Positions 43,975 through 50,008 of a DNA stretch of 58,965 bases are shown one piece after another. Each line of letters starts with the position of its first letter. The first letter of the stretch is position 1. The notes beneath the pieces are model-generated. The model made no database searches. It saw only the letters and a list, made by a program, of their open reading frames with translations, and was not told the origin of the DNA. Both the position numbers and the translations under genes were made by a program. Source of the DNA: a virus; the IMG/VR virus record IMGVR_UViG_3300005265_000005, positions 1 through 58,965 of that record; one strand, 5' to 3'.

Positions 43975-43999
43975 CAAAAATTTTTAAATAATTTAAAAT
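43971..43999 (+). promoter_or_regulatory. Promoter giving a near-leaderless transcript
   Basis: TTGACA (43971-43976), 17-bp spacer, TAAAAT (43994-43999). The -35 box lies in the last codons of the XhlA-like gene. The expected start (about 44005) coincides with ATG 44006. Confidence 0.8.
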
Positions 44000-44005
44000 A
44001 GTTTT

Positions 44006-44296
44006 ATGAAAAATAAAGAAATAGAAAATTTGAAAAATGAATATTTTGAATGTGCGTGCCATTGTAATGACCATTTAATGATTGCCTGTCTAAATCGTGA
44101 AGATAATGAGTTATATATTCAAATGCACCTTTTACCGCATAAGAATATTTTTAGGCGAATGTGGTTGGCAGTGAAATATATCTTTGGATATAGAAGCAAA
44201 TTTGGAGATTACGAGGAATTTATTTTTAATAATGATGATGCTGAAAGATTAATTGCAATATTGAAGGAATTAAAAAAATATGAAAAAAGAAATTGA
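44006..44296 (+). CDS. Conserved-type small phage protein, probably leaderless (96 aa)
   Basis: ATG 44006 falls on the predicted transcript start and has no SD. The N-terminal CACHCNDHLMIACLNREDN segment and the FRRMWLAVKYIFGYRSKFGDYEEF segment recall a small phage protein family of unknown function. It is the first of three small genes before the tRNA. Confidence 0.65.
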   Translation: MKNKEIENLKNEYFECACHCNDHLMIACLNREDNELYIQMHLLPHKNIFRRMWLAVKYIFGYRSKFGDYEEFIFNNDDAERLIAILKELKKYEKRN

Positions 44297-44459
44297 AGAA
44301 TTAAAAAAAGAACTAAAAGACTTAAAAGAAACAATCAAATGGATGCAGTGGCTTTTGGATTATGCAAAAAGTGAACATTCCTATTACTGGCAGGACTGGG
44401 ATAGAGATAATAGAGACACATGTAAAACTATTTCTATAAGAGACCCACTCTATATCTAA
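44280..44459 (+). CDS. Coiled-coil small protein (59 aa)
   Basis: Overlaps the previous gene by 17 bases. MKKEIEELKKELKDLKETIK is a coiled coil; the tail is Trp/Tyr/Asp-rich (YYWQDWDRDNRD). No family recognised. Confidence 0.55.
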   Translation: MKKEIEELKKELKDLKETIKWMQWLLDYAKSEHSYYWQDWDRDNRDTCKTISIRDPLYI

Positions 44460-44513
44460 ACATATAATATAGAAAATATTGATTTGTTTCAAATAATAAA
44501 GAAGGAGACTAAG

Positions 44514-44714
44514 ATGAAAGTAATTTGGAAATGGTTAAATGGCAATAAGACTATAATTGGAACTTTTATTCTCTTATTGCTATCACAACCGTTTGCTCAG
44601 GACTGGTTTAAGCCTGAAATGATGACTTTAATAGTATGGGTTGTAAGAACTTTAACTGGTGCAAGTTTAGTTCATCATATTGCTAAAGGTAAATTTACAA
44701 CCAAAAAAGATTAA
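44514..44714 (+). CDS. Holin-like two-helix membrane protein (66 aa)
   Basis: The start is set at ATG 44514 after AAGGAG; a longer frame to 44484 is unlikely. A basic N-terminus (MKVIWKWLNGNKT), two hydrophobic segments (TIIGTFILLLLSQPFA and MMTLIVWVVRTLTGASLV) and a basic tail KGKFTTKKD are the layout of many phage holins. Confidence 0.65.
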   Translation: MKVIWKWLNGNKTIIGTFILLLLSQPFAQDWFKPEMMTLIVWVVRTLTGASLVHHIAKGKFTTKKD

Positions 44715-44716
44715 TT

Positions 44717-44755
44717 AAATGTTCAATCTGATTAAATGTTCAGTCTGATTGAACA
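44717..44755 (+). repeat. 17-bp tandem repeat plus inverted arm
   Basis: AAATGTTCAATCTGATT (44717-44733) repeats at 44734-44750 with one change. The following GATTGAACA (44747-44755) is an exact inverse of TGTTCAATC in the first copy and near-inverse of the second, so the last arm can pair with either. It lies between the holin-like gene and the tRNA. Confidence 0.7.
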
Positions 44756-44777
44756 CGCCATTAGAAAACAATTTATC

Positions 44778-44849
44778 TGCGGGTGGTAGGCAAGGTGTCT
44801 AACTGGTTTCATATGCCAGACAAGGTCGGTTCAATCCCGATGCCCGCTA
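44778..44849 (+). tRNA. tRNA with CAT anticodon (Met or lysidine-type Ile), atypical
   Basis: Fits a 72-nt cloverleaf: D stem TAGG/TCTA, anticodon stem CTGGT/GCCAG, anticodon CAT at 44810-44812, 5-nt variable loop, T stem GTCGG/CCGAT with standard T loop TTCAATC. Oddities: base 8 is G rather than T, the first acceptor pair is T-T, and no CCA is encoded. The 1-72 mismatch is a feature of initiator tRNAs. Read as initiator/elongator Met or Ile(CAU); cannot be separated here. Confidence 0.68.
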
Positions 44850-44875
44850 TTTTTTGGATTTTAATTTTCATCAAT

Positions 44876-45514
44876 ATGAAAAAACTATTGATTTTATTTA
44901 TCTTGTTATTACTACCGACTTTTCTTATTGGATTAGATTTAGGAATATCTTTTTCAATGCGAACATCAAACACAAGCAATCTATTAAACTATCAATTTGT
45001 TTCTGATTTTAATTATAAAGACCACATAAAAGCCGAATTTCAATATGAAAAAAATAATGGAATAACACACTTCAACTATATCACAGAATTAACACAGAAG
45101 TGGTCATATCTCGCCGTCAGTTCAAAAAGAACTTTTATTGAGGATAAAATAAACCAAATATCTTTAGAGGCACTGGGGCGATATTTGATTGAACAGAAGC
45201 GATGGAATTTTTGGCTGATAAAGTTTATCAGTAATGGTTACTGGGAAGCAGGTTTGCGCCAGTGCTGGGATAAGAATATTCCAAGCACAAATATAGTAAT
45301 CGGAAAATCTTATTCTAAAGAATTAAAGTTTTTCCTGATACCTGCTAAATATGAATATTCTTTATTCTATTATAGTAATGACTTCAAAAAATGGTTAAAT
45401 GAAAGTTCACTTGCAGTTAATTTTTCTATACTTGCTAATTTAGATTTCTTTGTAAAATATTTATTAAAAGAAGACTGGCTCAATTTTAGAATGGGTTTAA
45501 GATTAAATATTTAG
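44876..45514 (+). CDS. Outer-membrane beta-barrel-like exported protein (212 aa)
   Basis: The start is set at ATG 44876 (MKKLLILFILLLLPTFLIG, signal peptide); the longer frame runs through the tRNA. The mature chain alternates polar and hydrophobic residues in 8-10 strands with aromatic girdles (FVSDFNYKDHIKAEFQYEK, FNYITELTQKWSYLAVSS, WNFWLIKFI) and ends FRMGLRLNI, like OMP C-termini. A phage-encoded barrel could block re-infection by masking a receptor. No SD is visible. Confidence 0.62.
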   Translation: MKKLLILFILLLLPTFLIGLDLGISFSMRTSNTSNLLNYQFVSDFNYKDHIKAEFQYEKNNGITHFNYITELTQKWSYLAVSSKRTFIEDKINQISLEALGRYLIEQKRWNFWLIKFISNGYWEAGLRQCWDKNIPSTNIVIGKSYSKELKFFLIPAKYEYSLFYYSNDFKKWLNESSLAVNFSILANLDFFVKYLLKEDWLNFRMGLRLNI

Positions 45515-45558
45515 TTTATAGAATAAAAAAATTTTCCTTCAGCATACAGCAAAAAGTA

Positions 45559-45587
45559 GGCTACAATAAATTGTAGCCTTTCTTTTT
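45559..45587 (+). terminator. Intrinsic terminator of the late operon
   Basis: GGCTACAA-TAAA-TTGTAGCC (8-bp perfect stem, 4-nt loop) followed by TTTCTTTTT. It marks the end of the rightward late region; leftward it would be weaker (TACTTTTT). Confidence 0.88.
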
Positions 45588-45592
45588 ATATC

Positions 45593-45645
45593 ATAAACAA
45601 AACCAACAATTGCCAATAAATACAAAATAGTGGCAAATGTTGGTT
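45593..45645 (-). terminator. Terminator of the leftward metabolism operon
   Basis: Read leftward: AACCAACATTTGCCA / TGGCAATTGTTGGTT, a 15-bp stem with one mismatch and a 15-nt loop, followed by TTGTTT. It lies three bases beyond the last gene of the operon, facing the late terminator. Confidence 0.68.
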
Positions 45646-45647
45646 AT

Positions 45648-45896
45648 TTAATATTCCATTTTCTCATAATCAAAATCAAATGAAATCTGAAGCGGTAAAT
45701 CTGTCTCAAGACCATCAAACAAATCATAAAATTTATCTCTTATTTCTTCGGGGATTAAGAATCTACCCTCATAAACGGCATATCCACTTTTGTCTTTTCT
45801 GTCAAAAACCTCTACTCTTCCACCCCTATATTGTGAAAATTTCATATTCATAATTGCTTCTTCTGTTATGCTATATCTGTATCTTTTGTGTTTCAT
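45648..45896 (-). CDS. Hypothetical protein (82 aa)
   Basis: The start at 45896 (MKHKRYRYSI) overlaps the previous gene's TGA (ATGA). Last gene of the leftward operon. Alpha/beta, basic N-terminus and acidic C-terminus (FDFDYEKMEY). No family recognised. Confidence 0.65.
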   Translation of the reverse strand: MKHKRYRYSITEEAIMNMKFSQYRGGRVEVFDRKDKSGYAVYEGRFLIPEEIRDKFYDLFDGLETDLPLQISFDFDYEKMEY

Positions 45897-46180
45897 TTTA
45901 TTTTTACCCAAATAGTATCTGGTTTTGTTATTTTAATTCTTTTTTCATATTTAATTTTTCCTTCAAGAGCATCTATTTGTCCTTGTTTATATTTACTTGC
46001 TAATAATGAAAAAGTAATAATAATTAACAATACATAAAAAATGACTAAAACAACCGTAAAATGCTTTTCACCATTTCTTTCAGGAAAAATTTTTGCATGA
46101 GGAAACAATTTATTAAGAAGTAATATAAATAGAAAAATGAAAAACAAACTACTTATAATTGCATAATACATTTCTAACAT
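45893..46180 (-). CDS. Two-pass membrane protein (95 aa)
   Basis: Hydrophobic segments at residues ~5-24 and ~41-61, then KYKQGQIDALEGKIKYEKRIK, a C-terminal signature I associate with small phage membrane proteins. AAAGGAG precedes the ATG. Function unknown. Confidence 0.68.
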   Translation of the reverse strand: MLEMYYAIISSLFFIFLFILLLNKLFPHAKIFPERNGEKHFTVVLVIFYVLLIIITFSLLASKYKQGQIDALEGKIKYEKRIKITKPDTIWVKIK

Positions 46181-46205
46181 TTTATTTCTCCTTTTTTCAT
46201 TTTAA

Positions 46206-46289
46206 TTATAGTAAATATTCTTGAGCTAATCGTTTGTTTGCCATCTTTACATATTCTTCTTTTATTTCAATTCCAATAAAGTTTCTGGT
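46206..46289 (-). pseudogene. C-terminal remnant of a DNA methyltransferase
   Basis: The leftward frame RNFIGIEIKEEYVKMANKRL followed by AQEYLL and a stop is the C-terminal end of N6/N4 DNA methyltransferases (the RxFIGIEI-x-EEYxxxAxxRL motif of PF01555-type enzymes). A stop codon two codons upstream and the adjoining CRISPR-like repeat show that the rest of the gene is gone. About 27 codons remain, with no start or SD. Confidence 0.68.
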
Positions 46290-46325
46290 TTAATTCCCTC
46301 ATTCCATTAAAACAAGGATTGAAAC
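46288..46325 (+). CRISPR. Solitary CRISPR-repeat-like unit (38 bp)
   Basis: On the + strand the unit opens GTTTAATTCCCTCATTCC and ends TTAAAACAAGGATTGAAAC. A GTTT start, an AAGGATTGAAAC end whose last eight bases (ATTGAAAC) match the usual crRNA 5' tag, and partially inverted termini (GTTTAATTCC vs GGATTGAAAC) are the marks of CRISPR repeats. Only one copy is seen; 46326-46370 could serve as a spacer-like tail. No cas gene is present. It may be a mini-CRISPR or RNA anti-CRISPR. Confidence 0.6.
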
Positions 46326-46370
46326 AATTCTCTTCTACGACCGTTAGATAAAATAAAACCCTGAACGAGC

Positions 46371-46631
46371 TCAATCTACTATTGATGCAAAATCATCTAT
46401 GGATATATCACATTCATAATCAAGAAAATTATTAAGTTTGACAGCAAAATAATAGCCTTTCCAAGCCGTTTCATATCCTTCACCATCAATAAATTCACAT
46501 ATTTGCAGAAATTCATTTGCCATCCATGCAGTCACAAACATAATTACATCATCACTACCGTCTTCCTTAATATGTATTTCTGGTTTATTTTTTTTAATAA
46601 ACTTCAATAATTCTTTTAAATTTTTTGTCAT
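46371..46631 (-). CDS. Hypothetical acidic protein (86 aa)
   Basis: GAGGAGAT precedes the ATG. Acidic C-terminus, Trp/Tyr-rich centre (GYETAWKGYYFAVKLNNF). No family recognised. It lies next to the CRISPR-like unit; small acidic phage proteins are common among anti-defence factors, but that is only context. Confidence 0.65.
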   Translation of the reverse strand: MTKNLKELLKFIKKNKPEIHIKEDGSDDVIMFVTAWMANEFLQICEFIDGEGYETAWKGYYFAVKLNNFLDYECDISIDDFASIVD

Positions 46632-46677
46632 ATTATCTCCTCTTCTCTTTTGTCTTTTAATTTTTGCTTTTTGCCTT

Positions 46678-46923
46678 TTACTTTTTAATCTTAACCTTCT
46701 CTCTGCACCCCAAACATTTCTCTGGCGTTAACCAGAAATGTCTCAATTTGCAATAAATCAATCTGTGTTTTCTATCCCTGCCCCAAAAATATTCGCAATC
46801 TACACATTTTTTAACAGCCCTGTTATAATCATTTATTGTCCCAGCCTTACAAATTTTAATCGCAATAAAGCCTACAATAAATATTATTGAAAATACACAA
46901 ATGATAATTAAGAATGTATTCAT
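46678..46923 (-). CDS. Membrane-anchored zinc-motif protein (81 aa)
   Basis: One N-terminal membrane segment (FLIIICVFSIIFIVGFIAIKI) and a cytoplasmic cysteine cluster (CVDCEYFWGRDRKHRLIYCKLRHF...CLGC). AGAGGAA precedes the ATG. The 157 bases upstream (46924-47080) hold no gene I can support. Confidence 0.62.
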   Translation of the reverse strand: MNTFLIIICVFSIIFIVGFIAIKICKAGTINDYNRAVKKCVDCEYFWGRDRKHRLIYCKLRHFWLTPEKCLGCREKVKIKK

Positions 46924-47080
46924 TTTGTTTCCTCTCTATACATATTTTCTTTTATAAGAAAATTTACAATTATAACAATTAACATTTAACATCTTATAAT
47001 AAAATTCCTTTATTTATAACATTTTTTATTATAGCATATTATTCAATATTTAACATACCATCAATGATTTATTTAACATT

Positions 47081-48094
47081 TTATTTATCAAGATATGCTC
47101 CCAAACTTGGATAGGCAAAAACTTCGTGTCGTTTATTATCAAAAGTTACCGCTGGCACACCAATAATCCCTTCTTCCCAGAAGCGTTTGGAATATCCATC
47201 ATCAATTTTGAATGTTCCCACTTGTATAAAACATTTTCTCCGTCCATATTGATATATGTTTTGCACGGCGGGATTATGTTTATGAGCCGATACGATTAAA
47301 TCTGCTTCGGGGTGATACCATTTACTTTCCCGATTTTGTGGATGATTTGGATTATAAATACTATTTCCCAATAATTTATGTGATAAAACAATTTCATATT
47401 TCTGCTCTCCAACTAACAAATGAAGAACACCTTTACCATTAAAATATACAATTTTTTTAGCAAGCAACTCCTTTACAGGACTTTGACCAAATATTTTCTC
47501 ATCCCACATCACATCGTGGTCTCCCCAGCATCCAGCCAACCACTTGCGTTTTTTTGTCAATTCATCATATAAAGATTGTAATATTTCCTTTTGCATTTTT
47601 GGAGTTGCTATTTGTGAAAATATGGCCTCCAGACTATAAAACTTTCTAAAATTATCAATCAAATCACCAACTGTAATTAAATAGCAATTATCAGTTTCTA
47701 ATAATTTCTCAATATTATATTGAAATTCTTTATAGTCGGTGGCAACTGACCCTAAGTGCCAATCTGCTGAAAATAAGATTATGCTTTTCTTTGTTAATTT
47801 AATTGTTGCCTCGTCTTGTGAGGTTGATAATTTTTTATGAATAATTTGTGTTGTTTCTAAATTACGGAATATCTCACGCCAATCCACATTTTCCTTAATT
47901 TTCTTATCAAAGAAATATGGCTCTTCATTCTTTTCTATTGCTGTTTTCTTTTCTAAATTCTTCCATATAGCAACATAAGTTCTTGCTTTACTTATGGATA
48001 TATTAGCTAATTCTGCTAATTTTTTTCTACCAATTCCTTGATTGGTTTTCAATATTTGTAAAACATTTTTGGGTATTATACAATCAATATTCAT
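47081..48094 (-). CDS. Calcineurin-like metallophosphoesterase with N-terminal HTH (337 aa)
   Basis: Residues 1-45 look like a helix-turn-helix (IGRKKLAELANISISKARTYV). The phosphoesterase motifs follow in order: SADWHLG (D111, H113), VGDLIDN (D144), GDHD (191-194, in place of GNHD), SHK (H239) and SAHKH (H271, H273). All metal ligands are present. Such enzymes act as nucleases or nucleotidases in phage DNA metabolism (Mre11/SbcD-like). Its leader carries long competing inverted repeats (48137-48224). Confidence 0.82.
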   Translation of the reverse strand: MNIDCIIPKNVLQILKTNQGIGRKKLAELANISISKARTYVAIWKNLEKKTAIEKNEEPYFFDKKIKENVDWREIFRNLETTQIIHKKLSTSQDEATIKLTKKSIILFSADWHLGSVATDYKEFQYNIEKLLETDNCYLITVGDLIDNFRKFYSLEAIFSQIATPKMQKEILQSLYDELTKKRKWLAGCWGDHDVMWDEKIFGQSPVKELLAKKIVYFNGKGVLHLLVGEQKYEIVLSHKLLGNSIYNPNHPQNRESKWYHPEADLIVSAHKHNPAVQNIYQYGRRKCFIQVGTFKIDDGYSKRFWEEGIIGVPAVTFDNKRHEVFAYPSLGAYLDK

Positions 48095-48136
48095 TTTTAT
48101 CCTTTCCTTCCTGTTCCATTTTGGAACAAGTTTACA

Positions 48137-48224
48137 ACCAAATTAAGTTGTAATTCAAAAATACAACTTAATCTGGTTCATTTATTCTGTCAATAAATCG
48201 CAAGTGTCTTGATTATGAACCAGA
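48137..48224 (-). promoter_or_regulatory. Three-arm competing inverted repeats upstream of phosphoesterase
   Basis: ACCAAATTAAGTTGTA (48137-48152) pairs with TACAACTTAATCTGGT (48162-48177), 16 bp with one mismatch. TCTGGTTCAT (48172-48181), overlapping that second arm, pairs perfectly with ATGAACCAGA (48215-48224). The two stems cannot form together. A TTGACA lies in the loop (leftward, weak -10). A further small palindrome GTTCCA/TGGAAC follows near 48114. It may be an operator set or an RNA switch. Confidence 0.6.
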
Positions 48225-48247
48225 TAATAATTTTTGATAGTTTCTGA

Positions 48248-48532
48248 CTATTTCGCCAATAACTCAAAAATTTTAGTAACCACATCATATTCAGAAAGTG
48301 CTTGATTTTCCAGAATTTCAAGAATATCATTTCTATAAGGCTCTAACTCTGCAATCTTTTTTGCTTTTGGCAAATCAGATAATCTTTTACATATCCAATG
48401 ATAATGTCTCCCGCTTTTTTCTTTTTTGATATACCATATCCCGTCGCTTGGGTCTCCATTCCAATATTGAAATGTTTCTTCATATCTCACCTTTCCGCTT
48501 GGATATGTAATTTTTTTATAGAGTTTTTCCAT
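48248..48532 (-). CDS. Hypothetical protein (94 aa)
   Basis: AAAGGAAC precedes the ATG. It starts MEKLYKKITYPSGKVRYEET and contains GIWYIKKEKSGRHYHWICKRLSDLP, a compact alpha/beta pattern of unknown family. It overlaps its upstream neighbour by 17 bases. Confidence 0.65.
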   Translation of the reverse strand: MEKLYKKITYPSGKVRYEETFQYWNGDPSDGIWYIKKEKSGRHYHWICKRLSDLPKAKKIAELEPYRNDILEILENQALSEYDVVTKIFELLAK

Positions 48533-48698
48533 TTTTGTTCCTTTCTTTTTTGTTTATTTCTTCTTTAAGAAATTTATTTTCTTTGTTTAATTCATTAATA
48601 ACTTCCTGTTGTTTTGCTGATAATTCTTTAAGTGTTCTTAATTCTATTTCTGCCAGCTTCTCAGAATTTGTTTTTAGTTTTTCTGGCGTTATCTCCAT
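48516..48698 (-). CDS. Coiled-coil small protein (60 aa)
   Basis: AAGGGAG precedes the ATG. Nearly all of the chain is a heptad coiled coil (LAEIELRTLKELSAKQQEVI, then KENKFLKEEINKKE). Function unknown. Confidence 0.62.
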   Translation of the reverse strand: MEITPEKLKTNSEKLAEIELRTLKELSAKQQEVINELNKENKFLKEEINKKERNKNGKTL

Positions 48699-48758
48699 TC
48701 TATTCTCCCTTTTTTTATTTATTTTCCAATAATATTTACAAATAAATTACAGAATATT

Positions 48759-48810
48759 TTATTTTACTTTTGGGCTTTAAAGTAAAATAAGAAAAAACTT
48801 ATTTTACTTT
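48759..48810 (-). repeat. Three-arm inverted repeat at the end of the 198-aa gene
   Basis: TTATTTTACTTT (48759-48770), AAAGTAAAATAAG (48779-48791) and CTTATTTTACTTT (48798-48810): the middle arm is an exact inverse of both outer arms, giving 12- and 13-bp stems that exclude each other. The third arm contains the stop codon of the gene at 48799. Read leftward the first stem has a T6 loop; no clear terminator run follows. Confidence 0.72.
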
Positions 48811-49395
48811 AGAATTCCTTATATTTTCTTTTGTAATTCTTCCATTGAGGTTGCCACTTATTTTTTTAATCTTAATTTTATCACACTTAACAAATTTTTT
48901 GAAGTAATCCACTTTCTTTTTAGTCCTTGTTTCTAAAGAAAAATAGCATTTCAAAAAATAATCTTTACAATTATTTCCTTTAACCATCGGGATGTAATCA
49001 ATGTTCAGCCATCTTTTATATAGCACAAATTTTATCCACTCCAATCCCTGATATAAGGCTCTTGTCTCCCTCTTTTTCTCTGATAAATCATATACTATGC
49101 AAGTATTTCCAATTGCCAGATTATAAAGAAAATCATTATCTAAATCTTGAATGATAAAATCCCACCGTTTTTGCTCACAAGCAGTGGATTGTATTCTAAT
49201 AAAACTATAAGGCTCATTAAAGTTTTTGAATTGCAAGCCATTAGTAAGATTATAGTAATGTTTTTCTTTTCGTAATTTCTTTTTCATTTTATCTACAAAA
49301 TCTCTAAAAAATACTTCGGGGTCTTTTCCATCAATTTTAGAAATAGACAAATTTTCTATCTTGCCAATGACTGGTATTTCGTTATTTTCTTTCAT
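48799..49395 (-). CDS. Hypothetical protein (198 aa)
   Basis: STACEQKRWDFIIQDLDNDF, then LYNLAIGNTCIVYDLS and RALYQGLEWIKFVL, is a pattern I associate with a phage-specific protein in recombination operons; no function is assigned. The C-terminal 60 residues are basic. Start and previous stop overlap (ATGA). Confidence 0.68.
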   Translation of the reverse strand: MKENNEIPVIGKIENLSISKIDGKDPEVFFRDFVDKMKKKLRKEKHYYNLTNGLQFKNFNEPYSFIRIQSTACEQKRWDFIIQDLDNDFLYNLAIGNTCIVYDLSEKKRETRALYQGLEWIKFVLYKRWLNIDYIPMVKGNNCKDYFLKCYFSLETRTKKKVDYFKKFVKCDKIKIKKISGNLNGRITKENIRNSKVK

Positions 49396-49601
49396 TTGTT
49401 TAACTTTTTTTCTTTATTCGGAAACACTGTTACCCACTCTCCATCTATTTTACCCTTAACAGGTTTCCCTATTAAGTTTGCCATCCTTTGCATTTTTCGT
49501 CGCTTATTTTTGTTATATCGCCCTTCGGCATTGTATCGTTGGTGAGACGGCTTCCTTCTAATGCGTCCGTATTTCCGTCCTTTTCCTGTTGTCTTTGCCA
49601 T
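49392..49601 (-). CDS. Small basic protein (69 aa)
   Basis: MAKTTGKGRKYGRIRRKPSH, then QRYNAEGRYNKNKRRK: strongly basic, of a type common in phage genomes and likely to bind nucleic acid. AAGGATAAA precedes the ATG. Confidence 0.65.
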   Translation of the reverse strand: MAKTTGKGRKYGRIRRKPSHQRYNAEGRYNKNKRRKMQRMANLIGKPVKGKIDGEWVTVFPNKEKKLNK

Positions 49602-49667
49602 TTTATCCTTCTAAAAACTTGGTCATTTTTCTTACTCGGTCAATTCAATTGACCATAAGATTAAACC

Positions 49668-49907
49668 TCATCCTGATATTTCGCTTTCATAAATAAAATC
49701 TGTTGGATATGTATTTACATACTCAAAAAATAAGTTAGAGCAAGGCTCTTTACCCAATATTATTCCACAAGCACCAAAATCAGGACATTTTTTACAAATT
49801 TCTTTAACATATTTTCTTTTGCCAAATATTTTTTCTACTTTTCCATTCTCATCTTCCATAGTATATTCTATTAAAACATATTTTCTCATATCATATTTTT
49901 TCATTTT
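49668..49907 (-). CDS. Cys-rich small protein (79 aa)
   Basis: The start is set at 49907 (MKKYDMRKYVL) behind AAGGAT; the open frame to 49940 runs into the structured element. CKKCPDFGACGIILGKEPC suggests a metal or Fe-S-like site. Function unknown. Confidence 0.6.
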   Translation of the reverse strand, partial: KMKKYDMRKYVLIEYTMEDENGKVEKIFGKRKYVKEICKKCPDFGACGIILGKEPCSNLFFEYVNTYPTDFIYESEISG

Positions 49908-49918
49908 ATCCTTATATT

Positions 49919-50001
49919 GGGGACAGGTAGGGATTTCCACCCGTTAGTCTATCGTGCGAACTTATAGCTCGCCGTATATACGCCTTTTACGCTCTGTCCG
50001 C
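49919..50001 (-). ncRNA. tRNA-like structured element
   Basis: The ends pair like an acceptor stem: GGGGACAG (49919-49926) with CTGTCCGC (49994-50001), 7 of 8 pairs. Inside, read leftward, are GCGAG-CTATAAG-TTCGC (5-bp stem, 7-nt loop), a CGTATATACG palindrome and GGG-n7-CCC. The 83-nt size and branching recall a tRNA, but there is no TTCRA T loop and the loop triplet would be ATA. Probably a decayed tRNA or an unrelated structured RNA. Confidence 0.5.
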
Positions 50002-50008
50002 TTATATT

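Noticed and set aside
44783-44875. Longer N-terminus for the beta-barrel protein
   Set aside because: The extension runs through the tRNA; the Met at 44876 begins a normal signal peptide.
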